A DNA stretch of 64,000 bases, taken from JBCCCJ01 sp039029315 (GTDB taxonomy: Bacteria; Bacteroidota; Bacteroidia; J057). The stretch is from assembly GCA_039029315.1 (NCBI GenBank), contig JBCCGK010000001.1, forward strand, positions 1-64,000, given 5' to 3'. Both the position numbers and the translations under genes were made by a program. The notes below the pieces were generated by a model, which worked only from the letters and a program-made list of their open reading frames with translations, made no database searches and was not told the origin of the DNA. This document shows positions 1 through 8,318 of this stretch, one piece after another (the stretch's first letter is position 1; each line of letters begins with the position of its first letter).

Positions 1-1
1 C

Positions 2-121
2 GCCTGGGTTGACAGCTTCAGAACTCTGTTGGTCAGACAAGATACCTCTCTCAGCAGTTGGTGGTCCTGGCATTTTCTCGCTTTCACAGCTTGGATGATC
101 AAACACAAAATTCCCCAGTGA
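2..121 (+). pseudogene. C-terminal end of a gene cut by the window edge, transposase-like
   Basis: An open frame runs from base 2 to a TGA at 119-121 and has no start inside the window, so it would be the last 39 residues of a gene that begins further left. The residues FRTLLVRQDTSLSSWW followed by WHFLAFTAWMIKHK recall the C-terminal helix of some DDE transposases, where a conserved H-x-LAF-x motif precedes the end. This is a weak resemblance seen by eye. A frame of this length can occur by chance, and whether the gene is intact cannot be judged. Confidence 0.3.
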
Positions 122-146
122 AAAAACTTTAAATCACCTCAATGAC

Positions 147-3100
147 ATGAAATACACAAATCAACTATTGGGGAAACAACTCACCTTGACTTTCCTGTTT
201 GCATTCTCCTTTGGTCTGCCTGTGATGCTTGCGCAAGCCCAAGCCTTGATTCAGCCCTGGCGATCCTTGCCTCCTTCTTCCCTCAAGCCAGTTACACTGA
301 CTCATTTTGCGATTTCGCCAAGCGGGGAGCGGTTGGCTGCGATTCGTACACCTGCCAATGTTGATCAGCTGGAACTCCTGGTTCTGGATATTGAGCAAAT
401 GGATACGGTATATTATCACCGATGCGGAGAATCTCAGGAAGAGAGTACATGTGCACATCAGCTTCAGGAAATTCAAGGGGGATTTCAGTTTGTACAGGAG
501 GACCGACTACAATTCATTGACACCATCGGCCTCATACAATCCATTCCATTGCCGAAAGCTAAGGCAAAGCGTCACCAATTGTCTGCTGTTGCAAACCCAG
601 GTCGCTGGAAAAAAGGCATGAGGGTGATAGGAAACCGGTCCATGCTGATGTATCGTAGGACATTGGTAGATGATTTGAGAAGAAGATTTGATGCGCTGTC
701 CTTTGATCAGTTTTGGCGACTAGGTCCTGAGATCATGCTGGCAAGTTGTAAGCAACGTGGCGACATCCCGGTTGAATTTCGTTTGTACCATCTGGCTAAG
801 CCATCTTTGGAGAAGGTTTTCTTTGTTCCTGAACAGATCAAGGGCGTCCAGGTATTGGCCGATGAACTTCTCTTCTGGGACGAAGTCGGGACCCTCTTTC
901 GCCTGGATGTTGCCCCCATGCTTGAGGCAATCAAATCCGCAGCAGCCCCAAGCCCGATCCTTATTCCACAAATCGGACATACCAATGGCATTTCGGATCT
1001 GGCCTTTTCTGCGAATGGAGACTATCTGGCCAGCGCAGAGTTGGAAGGCTTGGGAATCGTCTGGGACCTTCGATCTGGCCTTCATTACAAGCCATTCTTG
1101 AAGAACAATGTGTTTCTGGAACAGGTCGTCTTTCAAGGAAAAACGAATACCCTATTTGGACGAGGGGCAAATGGAAGAGCTGTAGCAATTGATATTCAGG
1201 ATGAGAGCGTCAGGGAATTTGGGGGGAGTAATACTATTTTTTCTAAAGATGGTAAACTGGGTGCCAAAGTGCATGATCAACATGAGTTGAGGGTAAAAAA
1301 TCTCAATACTTACCGTTCTATCCTAGATATTAAGCTTCCCGAAGAAGTGTTAAAGGAGGTAGGCAAAAGCCCCACCATACAGTTCCTGAGCCTGGACAAT
1401 GACTACCTACTCCTACATGTGTACAATTATCGGATTTATTTGAGCCAAGCGCATGTTTTGCTGGCAGACCTAGGCAAAAAAGAATTCGTCTGGATAAAAA
1501 CGATTCCTCATACAGTGCGTGTGGGAGAGGTGAGTAAAAAACATAACATGGTCGCCATTGGGATGACAAATTCACATGTGAACCTCCTTTCCTTAAAGAC
1601 AGGAGAGACATTGCAGACGATCAGCACTGGAAAGTTCGTTTCATATCGCCAGCTCAATGAAGAAACGAACAAGGTAGAGGACAAAAAATTGTTGTACTTC
1701 TCAGATAGCACTTTTGATGCTCCTGGGATTGTTCAGATGAGCAAGCCGAGCTACAATCGCGTGTATCAAGTACAGTTTCACCCTGAACAGCCGGAATTGC
1801 TGACGGGGGGGCGTTTTGGGGATATCCTGGTCTGGGATCTCAGCAACTATTCTCTCAAACAACAAGTCTGGCATGAGGAACCTCTTTCTGACTTGATTCG
1901 GGACAATCGCACCTATGCCGAACCTTTCAATCCTATCCAGGGCTTGGATATTCACGCCAAAAATAAGTTGATGGCGACAGGGAGCAGCAGAGGAAGCATC
2001 CTGATCTGGGATTTGGAATCCTATACAGTCAAAAAAATATTCAACCCTTCAAAAGTCCTGGGAATCAAGCAGGCCCTCTTTCTCCCGGATCATCCAGCTT
2101 CTTTTTTGATAGGAATGGCTTTTATGGAAATTGAAGGAGGTCAATTCAGGTTTCAAAGAAATATGCAGTATTTCGATACGCAGGCCAAACTTGTCTCTCT
2201 GGAAGATAAGATCAATACGAAACTCCTTCCCTTGCCACAACAGGGAATCAAACATCTGAACATGGATCCAGAAGGCGATGCTTATCTGGCGATAGACGAA
2301 TCCAACAACATCTGGAAATTCACTTTTAACTTTGAAGACTCGCGATATGTTGGTAGTGCGGGAGGAGGATTCATGATCGAATCAGCAAAAATCTTTGGCA
2401 ATACAGTAGCAGCAGTGTGTACGAAGAAGGGTCAAAAAGGAGAACTGCGGGTGTATAATGTTGAGAGTAGAGAAGAGCAATATATCGATCTGAAAGAATC
2501 CTCTGCTTCCCAGCTTGTCTTTTTGAATGAACACGAACTCATCTTTTCCGATGACTCAGGCCTTCATCTTTGGGATGCACGCAGGCCGAAGAACATACAG
2601 GATGTGTATCAGCATAAAGATTCCCGATATCCCTTTTACATTGAGGAACTGCAAACGGATGGTAGCTACCTCTATTTCCTGAAGAATCAAGAGCTGAATC
2701 GGCTGCATCTGCAAACAAAAGAGCAGATGAAGATCAGACTTCCTTATGAAGCTGACTTCATACAGGTGGCATCGCCAGGGCAGATATTGGTAGGAGGAAA
2801 TGGGGAGGAATATATGGCTTTTGCCAATCGTCATTGGATTGGCGTAGCCTTTCTTGATAGCTTAAAATCCTGCGAACTTCTAAGCAAAGGATGGGTTCCG
2901 GGGCATCTGACAAGTTTTTCTGTGAATCCATCTGCCAAGCTATTGTTGACCGGGACAGATGTTGGCTTAATCAGTGTATGGAACACAACAAGTGGGCAAA
3001 AGACAGCTCAGGGAGTTGTGGATGAACAGGGGGAATATCTCTGGGTAGAAGAGGGGGGAAACTATTTCTCTTCTGAAAAAAATCCTTGTTTGGCAGTCTT

Positions 3101-3161
3101 CCGATTGCCAGGGAAAATGTCTCTGTGGGGAGTTGAACAATATGATGTGCAGTTCAAGTAA
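147..3161 (+). CDS. Secreted WD40 beta-propeller protein
   Basis: A 1004-residue protein with an N-terminal signal peptide (hydrophobic core LTFLFAFSFGLPVMLA, cleavage near AQA), so it is predicted to leave the cytosol. WD40-type blades can be recognised at about residues 276-311 (ending IVWDLRSG), 541-574 (ILVWDLSN), 596-631 (ILIWDLES) and 924-951 (ISVWNTTSG). The stretches between are diverged propeller-like sequence, enough for two or more propellers. No catalytic domain is visible, unlike the WD40-caspase proteins further right, and no T9SS sorting domain is seen at the C-terminus. It probably acts as a binding scaffold, with partner unknown. It stands alone, convergent with the GH64-like gene, and a strong hairpin separates the two. 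Confidence 0.85.
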   Translation: MKYTNQLLGKQLTLTFLFAFSFGLPVMLAQAQALIQPWRSLPPSSLKPVTLTHFAISPSGERLAAIRTPANVDQLELLVLDIEQMDTVYYHRCGESQEESTCAHQLQEIQGGFQFVQEDRLQFIDTIGLIQSIPLPKAKAKRHQLSAVANPGRWKKGMRVIGNRSMLMYRRTLVDDLRRRFDALSFDQFWRLGPEIMLASCKQRGDIPVEFRLYHLAKPSLEKVFFVPEQIKGVQVLADELLFWDEVGTLFRLDVAPMLEAIKSAAAPSPILIPQIGHTNGISDLAFSANGDYLASAELEGLGIVWDLRSGLHYKPFLKNNVFLEQVVFQGKTNTLFGRGANGRAVAIDIQDESVREFGGSNTIFSKDGKLGAKVHDQHELRVKNLNTYRSILDIKLPEEVLKEVGKSPTIQFLSLDNDYLLLHVYNYRIYLSQAHVLLADLGKKEFVWIKTIPHTVRVGEVSKKHNMVAIGMTNSHVNLLSLKTGETLQTISTGKFVSYRQLNEETNKVEDKKLLYFSDSTFDAPGIVQMSKPSYNRVYQVQFHPEQPELLTGGRFGDILVWDLSNYSLKQQVWHEEPLSDLIRDNRTYAEPFNPIQGLDIHAKNKLMATGSSRGSILIWDLESYTVKKIFNPSKVLGIKQALFLPDHPASFLIGMAFMEIEGGQFRFQRNMQYFDTQAKLVSLEDKINTKLLPLPQQGIKHLNMDPEGDAYLAIDESNNIWKFTFNFEDSRYVGSAGGGFMIESAKIFGNTVAAVCTKKGQKGELRVYNVESREEQYIDLKESSASQLVFLNEHELIFSDDSGLHLWDARRPKNIQDVYQHKDSRYPFYIEELQTDGSYLYFLKNQELNRLHLQTKEQMKIRLPYEADFIQVASPGQILVGGNGEEYMAFANRHWIGVAFLDSLKSCELLSKGWVPGHLTSFSVNPSAKLLLTGTDVGLISVWNTTSGQKTAQGVVDEQGEYLWVEEGGNYFSSEKNPCLAVFRLPGKMSLWGVEQYDVQFK

Positions 3162-3294
3162 GCACATTCACTATTGGATGATATAGGATTTTTCCCGGAT
3201 GTTTCGGGCCAGAAAACCAGACCGAGGTTCATTCCAGATTGCCCCATCCCATAAGCATTCTGCGCTTGGAATGACAGTTTACTTAAATACAAAT

Positions 3295-3337
3295 AGTACG
3301 TCCAATGTCAGACCTTAATCTGACAATTGGACGTACT
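3295..3337. terminator. Bidirectional hairpin between convergent genes
   Basis: The arm AGTACGTCCAATGTCAGA pairs with TCTGACAATTGGACGTACT across a 6-base loop, an 18-bp stem with one bulged base. It lies between two convergent stop codons (3161 and 3378). On the minus strand the stem is followed by a T-rich stretch (ATTTGTATTT), so it fits a terminator for the GH64-like gene best and may also block read-through from the left. Confidence 0.7.
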
Positions 3338-3377
3338 TCATTCATTGTCTATCAAGATTCTGTCCGAATCAACTGCT

Positions 3378-5078
3378 CTATGTTGGATCAGATGCAGGCC
3401 CTGCCCCATCATTCCATTTTAACGGGCCTCCAAATCTAAGATTCTTATCAAACCAAATAGCTGTTGCTGGCTTTCCCCCTGAACCAAGCAGGCATGGCTT
3501 TCCATCTGAATCAACATTATGCAGAGCATTTCCTCCAGTCTCTGGATCTTTATAATAAATATATTTGTCATCGCCTGCACCGGCAAAATACATTTTTGAC
3601 CAACCATCAGGCGCAATGATACCGCCTGAATAAGCCCCATCTTTGGCAGGCTCAAAGCCACTGCTTTTGAAAGGTGCTCCTGCTCCTTGTATACTGATTT
3701 CTCCAAGTGATCCAGAGCCTACTCCTATGTTAAATGTATATGGAGAACGACTCATTGGCGGATGTTTTGAATATCCACATGGTGCCGTCTCAGAGCATGC
3801 TGTAATCACAACAGGATGATTAACATTCGCTACGGCAAGTGCACTGAGATATTTATCTGCATAAGGATAGCCATAAGCATTTGCATTTTCATAAACCAGA
3901 TAGGCATATTGATTCCCACGATTTTTCGCAGGATCATTCAAATTTATCTGTTGAAAGGCTTCATAGCCTTTTGTTCCCCAGTTTGTGTTATCATTTCTAG
4001 GATCTACCTTTGTTGATGGTGATGGATAAAACCTTCCTTCATTCATGCCGATTAATAGGTTCCTAACGGTAGAATTGGAAACGATAAGATCATCGCTTGA
4101 AAAACCGCTAGCTCCAGGGGCATTGAAGGGAATGGTGGCTTTAGTTGTCTTTCCATTTTCTGTTTTTGCAAAATGAATGAAACCATTGGCGCAAGCATAG
4201 ATATGGGAAGTAGTGAATTGACCTAATTGAATTTGTAAATCATAGGTAATACCTGGGTCAGGGGCGCCAAAGGTAGTTGGCTTAGCTGCACCGTGTAAGG
4301 TTATCAAATAATCGTCGCCATCAGTAACGTTTTGAAAACTTCCTGTAAATGGAACATGATAAGCAGCTTGTGTGACATCTGAAAGGATGGCAATTTGGGT
4401 CTCGTCGTTTTTCAAATCATGAATATATTGATCAAAACTTGCCCAACATCCTGTATTCCCAGCGGTAGGGGAAACAACTTTTTTAAACCCGCTTACACAG
4501 TCGATGATACTTGCTACCCCATCTGTCGGCTTGTAGGGGTCCGAACAACTATCAGTTAAGCCAATTTGGGGAATGATACGTTTTCTTAATTCCTCTGCGG
4601 TTATTTTATATCCCAACTTAAATTTTTGACCATATTGAGTAAATCCAGATAAACTTATCGGCAAGGCGACCAAATTTACATCTGTTAAATCTATCCACAG
4701 TCCTGTATCTCCTGGTACATACGCAAATTCGACCACACCATAATATCTCTTCCAATATGGAACTGGTTGATCTGTATGACCTGCAGGATTTTTGTACGGG
4801 GGAGCTACTGTACTTTTATATGGCAATTCTCCATATCCAATATACAATCTGCCAGAGTCCAAATAATCGAAGGTAATTTTCCCTCCTGTTGATCCCTTGA
4901 TATAGTCATGCAACTTGTAGGAGACGCCAATTTGTACTTCAGGATTCAAGTTTATGGGTCTGCCATCAGCTTGCTTCCCGGTAATCATGAAGTATACGTC
5001 ATAATCTTCTGCCGGATTGGCACTTCCAGGTGGTGGAGTGATAGCTGCTCTTGAGTTTATTAATTGTAAAGTTGGCAT
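3378..5078 (-). CDS. GH64 / thaumatin-like beta-1,3-glucanase family protein
   Basis: A 566-residue protein. The stretch at about residues 70-175 (RLYIGYGELPYKS, then YYGVVEFAYVPGDTGLWIDLTD, then VNLVALPISL) fits the GH64/thaumatin-like fold, in which a 'VEF...DVD-VDFVGLPI'-like pattern forms the first half of the cleft. Family members hydrolyse beta-1,3-glucans such as laminarin or fungal cell wall. The later part contains a likely active-cleft region (GCWASFDQYIHDL) and an aromatic- and glycine-rich C-terminal half (NIGVGSGSLGEISIQG). The N-terminus (MPTLQLINSRAAITPP) carries no signal peptide and no T9SS tail is seen, which is odd for a polysaccharide-degrading enzyme. The gene is monocistronic and flanked by a transposase remnant. 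The family call is by pattern; the catalytic acids were not placed with certainty. Confidence 0.7.
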   Translation of the reverse strand: MPTLQLINSRAAITPPPGSANPAEDYDVYFMITGKQADGRPINLNPEVQIGVSYKLHDYIKGSTGGKITFDYLDSGRLYIGYGELPYKSTVAPPYKNPAGHTDQPVPYWKRYYGVVEFAYVPGDTGLWIDLTDVNLVALPISLSGFTQYGQKFKLGYKITAEELRKRIIPQIGLTDSCSDPYKPTDGVASIIDCVSGFKKVVSPTAGNTGCWASFDQYIHDLKNDETQIAILSDVTQAAYHVPFTGSFQNVTDGDDYLITLHGAAKPTTFGAPDPGITYDLQIQLGQFTTSHIYACANGFIHFAKTENGKTTKATIPFNAPGASGFSSDDLIVSNSTVRNLLIGMNEGRFYPSPSTKVDPRNDNTNWGTKGYEAFQQINLNDPAKNRGNQYAYLVYENANAYGYPYADKYLSALAVANVNHPVVITACSETAPCGYSKHPPMSRSPYTFNIGVGSGSLGEISIQGAGAPFKSSGFEPAKDGAYSGGIIAPDGWSKMYFAGAGDDKYIYYKDPETGGNALHNVDSDGKPCLLGSGGKPATAIWFDKNLRFGGPLKWNDGAGPASDPT

Positions 5079-5622
5079 AGGGCAAATGTTATTTAGTGGC
5101 TGTTAAAAATAAGATTTCAATACTCTTTGTATGTTGAGGAAAAATGTTGAAGGCTGAGATAGAACCTGTTGCAATCAAAAAATGGTTCTACAGGAACCTG
5201 ATTGAATATCCTCACCGTTATTCTGGCACATGTGAAGCGAAAGAACCGGGCCGCTGTTGGCTTTGAATCATCCCTCTAATCTCCTATCGACAAACTCAAG
5301 CCAACTGACAAGAAGAATATTCCGCCTTGATTATCTCTGAACAGAAATCCGTTGTTCCCAAACATGCGCCCAATTCGCATGTATTCCTGTCATGTTGAAC
5401 AGATTACCATAGACCCAATCCCAAATATGGGCTAGAATCCGTAAAACAGGAAGCATGCCTACATATTCTCAATTATCCAATTTTCCTAGTTCTCAGGATA
5501 CTTCCGAAATTTAGGTGTACTCAGGAATTCCCAAGGATAAGATGGAGCTTCATGAGGTGAGAAAAACAAATGTCAATACCGATATTTTAAATATCAGAAA
5601 AATTAAATTAACCGCAAAGTTT
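5079..5622. other. AT-rich non-coding stretch upstream of the GH64-like gene
   Basis: About 540 bases with no convincing gene. It must hold the promoter of the leftward GH64-like gene. The end near 5570-5640 is very AT-rich (runs such as GATATTTTAAATATC, itself palindromic, and TTTTTTTT) and borders the transposase remnant. Nothing else is recognised. Confidence 0.5.
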
Positions 5623-5908
5623 CTAAATAAGTTTTTTTTGATTGCGCGTATATAATTTCAAAGCCTTTTCAGGAATGGCAGCCTGAATGCCTCACCTTCT
5701 GACATGGTTGTACAGTTTGGCTGATTTATAGCCCTTGTCTGTACATCCCTCCTTTGGCCAAGGTTCGGGTCGGTGGGTCGTGACTGTTGAGAGATGGAAT
5801 TTTCTTATCCTGTATCGCTTGAAGATTGGACATGAGCTTTTGTGAAATATACCAAACGGTCAGGATTGGGATATGATGGATCATTTCAATGTCAGATTTT
5901 CTCGACAA
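5623..5908 (-). pseudogene. Decayed DDE transposase fragment
   Basis: The minus strand encodes pieces of a DDE transposase in more than one frame. The first piece includes IQDKKIPSLNSHDPPTRTLAKGG, which resembles the 'kIYSLH-P-v-cI-KGKa' block of IS5/IS1182-type transposases. After a frame shift it continues as TDKGYKSAKLYNHVRR, an in-frame TGA, then GIQAAIPEKALKLYTRNQKK, which matches the 'DKGY-s...GI-avIP' block around the second catalytic aspartate. A frame shift, an in-frame stop and missing ends show that it is dead. It ends just downstream of the alpha/beta hydrolase gene. The family call is by eye. Confidence 0.6.
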
Positions 5909-5914
5909 TGCTTG

Positions 5915-8260
5915 TTAATTCGACTGATTTTCAGACATAAATCCGATCTGATCCAGGAGAATCAATCCTTTTTCGCTCAGATCAAAGACAAAATGAATGT
6001 TTTGAATCTTTGTGGGATCAAAATGAGGATTCTGTTGCAAATGATTGTGAAGGGGAAAGGAAAAAAATCGAATCACACTTTCTGATTCATCCTTGTTCCG
6101 AATCGCATCTGCTTTGCTGAGATTCACTTCAACGGGAGGGAGAAGAGGAGAGTCATGATGGAGGGGAAAACGAATTTTTTCCCCTGCCAGATCTTCTATC
6201 TCAAGATGGAAATCGATGAATTCCTCCTCCTCTTCGGAATCATCATTTGAGGATTCTTGAGAGGATTGATCTTTTTCTTCCGTCTCTTGGAGCCATTTAC
6301 CTTTTTGTTTGGGATTGGTCGATCCATCTACCCAGGCCATCGAAAACACCAATACTGTCTGAGTATCCAGGCTTAGAGATTCAGGTTGAATCTGTACTGC
6401 ATAGTTGGCGGTGTCTGTTTGCTGCTTGTCCCGATGCCAGCCCAGATAAACAGCTCGGGAGTCTCGATCGCTGTGTTTGGTATCAATCGTAGCTTCTTTC
6501 CAGACAGTGAGATGTTCGCCTTTAATCATTGAATCCCCTTGAATCGTACTTTTTAAATCCAGATCTTCTTCAAATCCAGCGATTTCTTTGAAGCGGGAGT
6601 CTTCGAACTGGTTGAGATAGAGAGTTTTGGGAAGGAAAGATCGTGCTGCCCTGGCATCCTGAAAAACCGGGAGATATGATTTCTTCTCCTTGAGACTTGC
6701 CTCCAAAAAAGCACTGACAAATACTTTGGCGATCTGTTCCTGATCCTTGGCTGTCAGCAGAGGGCGGAGATTCAGCAGGCTTCCAAACAAGGGTTCCCGA
6801 TCATTCTCTCCCCAGGATTGATTGAATTGGCCATGATTGGCACCAGCAATATATAAACCTGCTTTGAAGTGATAGCCAGAGTCAGTAAATGAAAGCCGCT
6901 CATATTGTCTTAGGCCTTCAAAACTCGTAACATCAGCATCCTGAGCGCCATGCAACACAAAATAATCAACATTTTCCATGCTGGATCTAATATTGGCAGG
7001 CTGATACTGACCATCTACAGGCGCAATCGCCAACACAGATTGTATGTGGAACCCATAGTCAAAACGAATGCTCCCATCATCCGGATAAGCTGGCAACCTA
7101 TTAAAGACTGCTGCATGACCAACGGCTTCCCCTCCTCTCGAATGGCCAATCAGACCGATTCGCTGAGTATCGATTTTTCCATAAAAGAGATGAGCTTCCT
7201 CTCGATTCCAGCTATGCCATAAGCGAAGATGTTCGAGAAGGATCCAGGCTCTGGCATCTGATTCTTTTTTTAGACCGCCAAAGAGATCAGCCCATGAACT
7301 GTTGAGAAAATTCTCATCTACGGAAGCGACAATATATCCCTTGCTCGCCATCAAATCGGCCAAATAGCCATATCCATCGTCAGAATAATCTTCCATCACG
7401 TGATTGCCATGCACAATCAGGACGAGTGGAAAGGGGCCTTTCCCTTTTGGATACCATACCCGTCCATTCAAAGGCAGTGCCCGATAGTCATGTCCCCAAT
7501 AGTAGGTTCTGTGCCTCCCACTTAGCCCATCCCATCCATCCAAAAATGCAGTTCCATCGACCGGCTCAGTCTGGATAGCAACCGAATCTCCAAATACGAT
7601 TCTGTGCTTGTCCTGTCCGCTGCCATAGCTACACATCTCGGTCAGATACGAGCCTCTCTGACTTGGATCAGGAATTTCTTCAACGAGTCTTGTGGCGAAT
7701 GATTCTTCCAAGGGAATGTTCTTTTGTTCGAATCCATTAAGCACCAGGCCAATAATGCCAGCGACCAAACCAAGTGTGCCCAAGCCAAAGCCGCCAAAAA
7801 TCATGACTTTGTGAGTGAATGACTTCGAAGAGAGATTTCTTCTCAGTAAAACGGCCATAGATGCCCCCAGAAAACAAAGGGTGATGACGAAATATCCAAC
7901 CAAAAAAGGAGAGAAACCGCTGACGATTCCAAAAACCGGAAGGGCGGAGAAGAATACCCAGCGAGTTTGAAAGGGAATCCTGGCAATCCCCGAAAACATC
8001 TGAGACAGCACCCAACTGCCAAATCCGCATGCCAACACAAAACCAATTAACAGGAACATCACCAAGGCTCCATTAGTCATTAGAAGCCGAATGCCAAAAA
8101 GTGCATAGAGCACAATGCTACTATATAGCAGGCCTTGCTGACTCCCTCTGACTGCAACATTCCCTGGAAGAATGGCCTTCACTATGCGTTGAAATCCTTT
8201 TGAGATTCGTTGAAAAATCCTGCGAAATCCAGAGGAAGAAATGATGGATGAATCGTTCAT
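5915..8260 (-). CDS. Membrane-anchored alpha/beta hydrolase (chlorophyllase/cutinase-like)
   Basis: A 781-residue protein in two parts. Residues about 45-175 hold four or five hydrophobic segments (for example ALVMFLLIGFVLACGFGSWVL and GLGTLGLVAGIIGLVL), which anchor it in the inner membrane. Residues about 260-500 are an alpha/beta hydrolase: oxyanion region FPLVLIVHGNH, nucleophile elbow GHSRGG with Ser374, a probable acid at Asp441 or Asp443 (HGAQDADVTS) and a probable His476 (AGANHGQFN). The C-terminal 280 residues include an acidic low-complexity run of Glu and Asp and a beta-rich region. Family relatives cleave esters of lipids, pigments or polyesters; the substrate here is unknown. It lies 58 bases downstream of the lyase gene on the same strand, so the two may be co-transcribed. 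Confidence 0.85.
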   Translation of the reverse strand: MNDSSIISSSGFRRIFQRISKGFQRIVKAILPGNVAVRGSQQGLLYSSIVLYALFGIRLLMTNGALVMFLLIGFVLACGFGSWVLSQMFSGIARIPFQTRWVFFSALPVFGIVSGFSPFLVGYFVITLCFLGASMAVLLRRNLSSKSFTHKVMIFGGFGLGTLGLVAGIIGLVLNGFEQKNIPLEESFATRLVEEIPDPSQRGSYLTEMCSYGSGQDKHRIVFGDSVAIQTEPVDGTAFLDGWDGLSGRHRTYYWGHDYRALPLNGRVWYPKGKGPFPLVLIVHGNHVMEDYSDDGYGYLADLMASKGYIVASVDENFLNSSWADLFGGLKKESDARAWILLEHLRLWHSWNREEAHLFYGKIDTQRIGLIGHSRGGEAVGHAAVFNRLPAYPDDGSIRFDYGFHIQSVLAIAPVDGQYQPANIRSSMENVDYFVLHGAQDADVTSFEGLRQYERLSFTDSGYHFKAGLYIAGANHGQFNQSWGENDREPLFGSLLNLRPLLTAKDQEQIAKVFVSAFLEASLKEKKSYLPVFQDARAARSFLPKTLYLNQFEDSRFKEIAGFEEDLDLKSTIQGDSMIKGEHLTVWKEATIDTKHSDRDSRAVYLGWHRDKQQTDTANYAVQIQPESLSLDTQTVLVFSMAWVDGSTNPKQKGKWLQETEEKDQSSQESSNDDSEEEEEFIDFHLEIEDLAGEKIRFPLHHDSPLLPPVEVNLSKADAIRNKDESESVIRFFSFPLHNHLQQNPHFDPTKIQNIHFVFDLSEKGLILLDQIGFMSENQSN

Positions 8261-8318
8261 GGAGATGTATTGTATGAAATAGATGGAAGCTCTGCCACCT
8301 TACCAAGAAGCTGTATGC

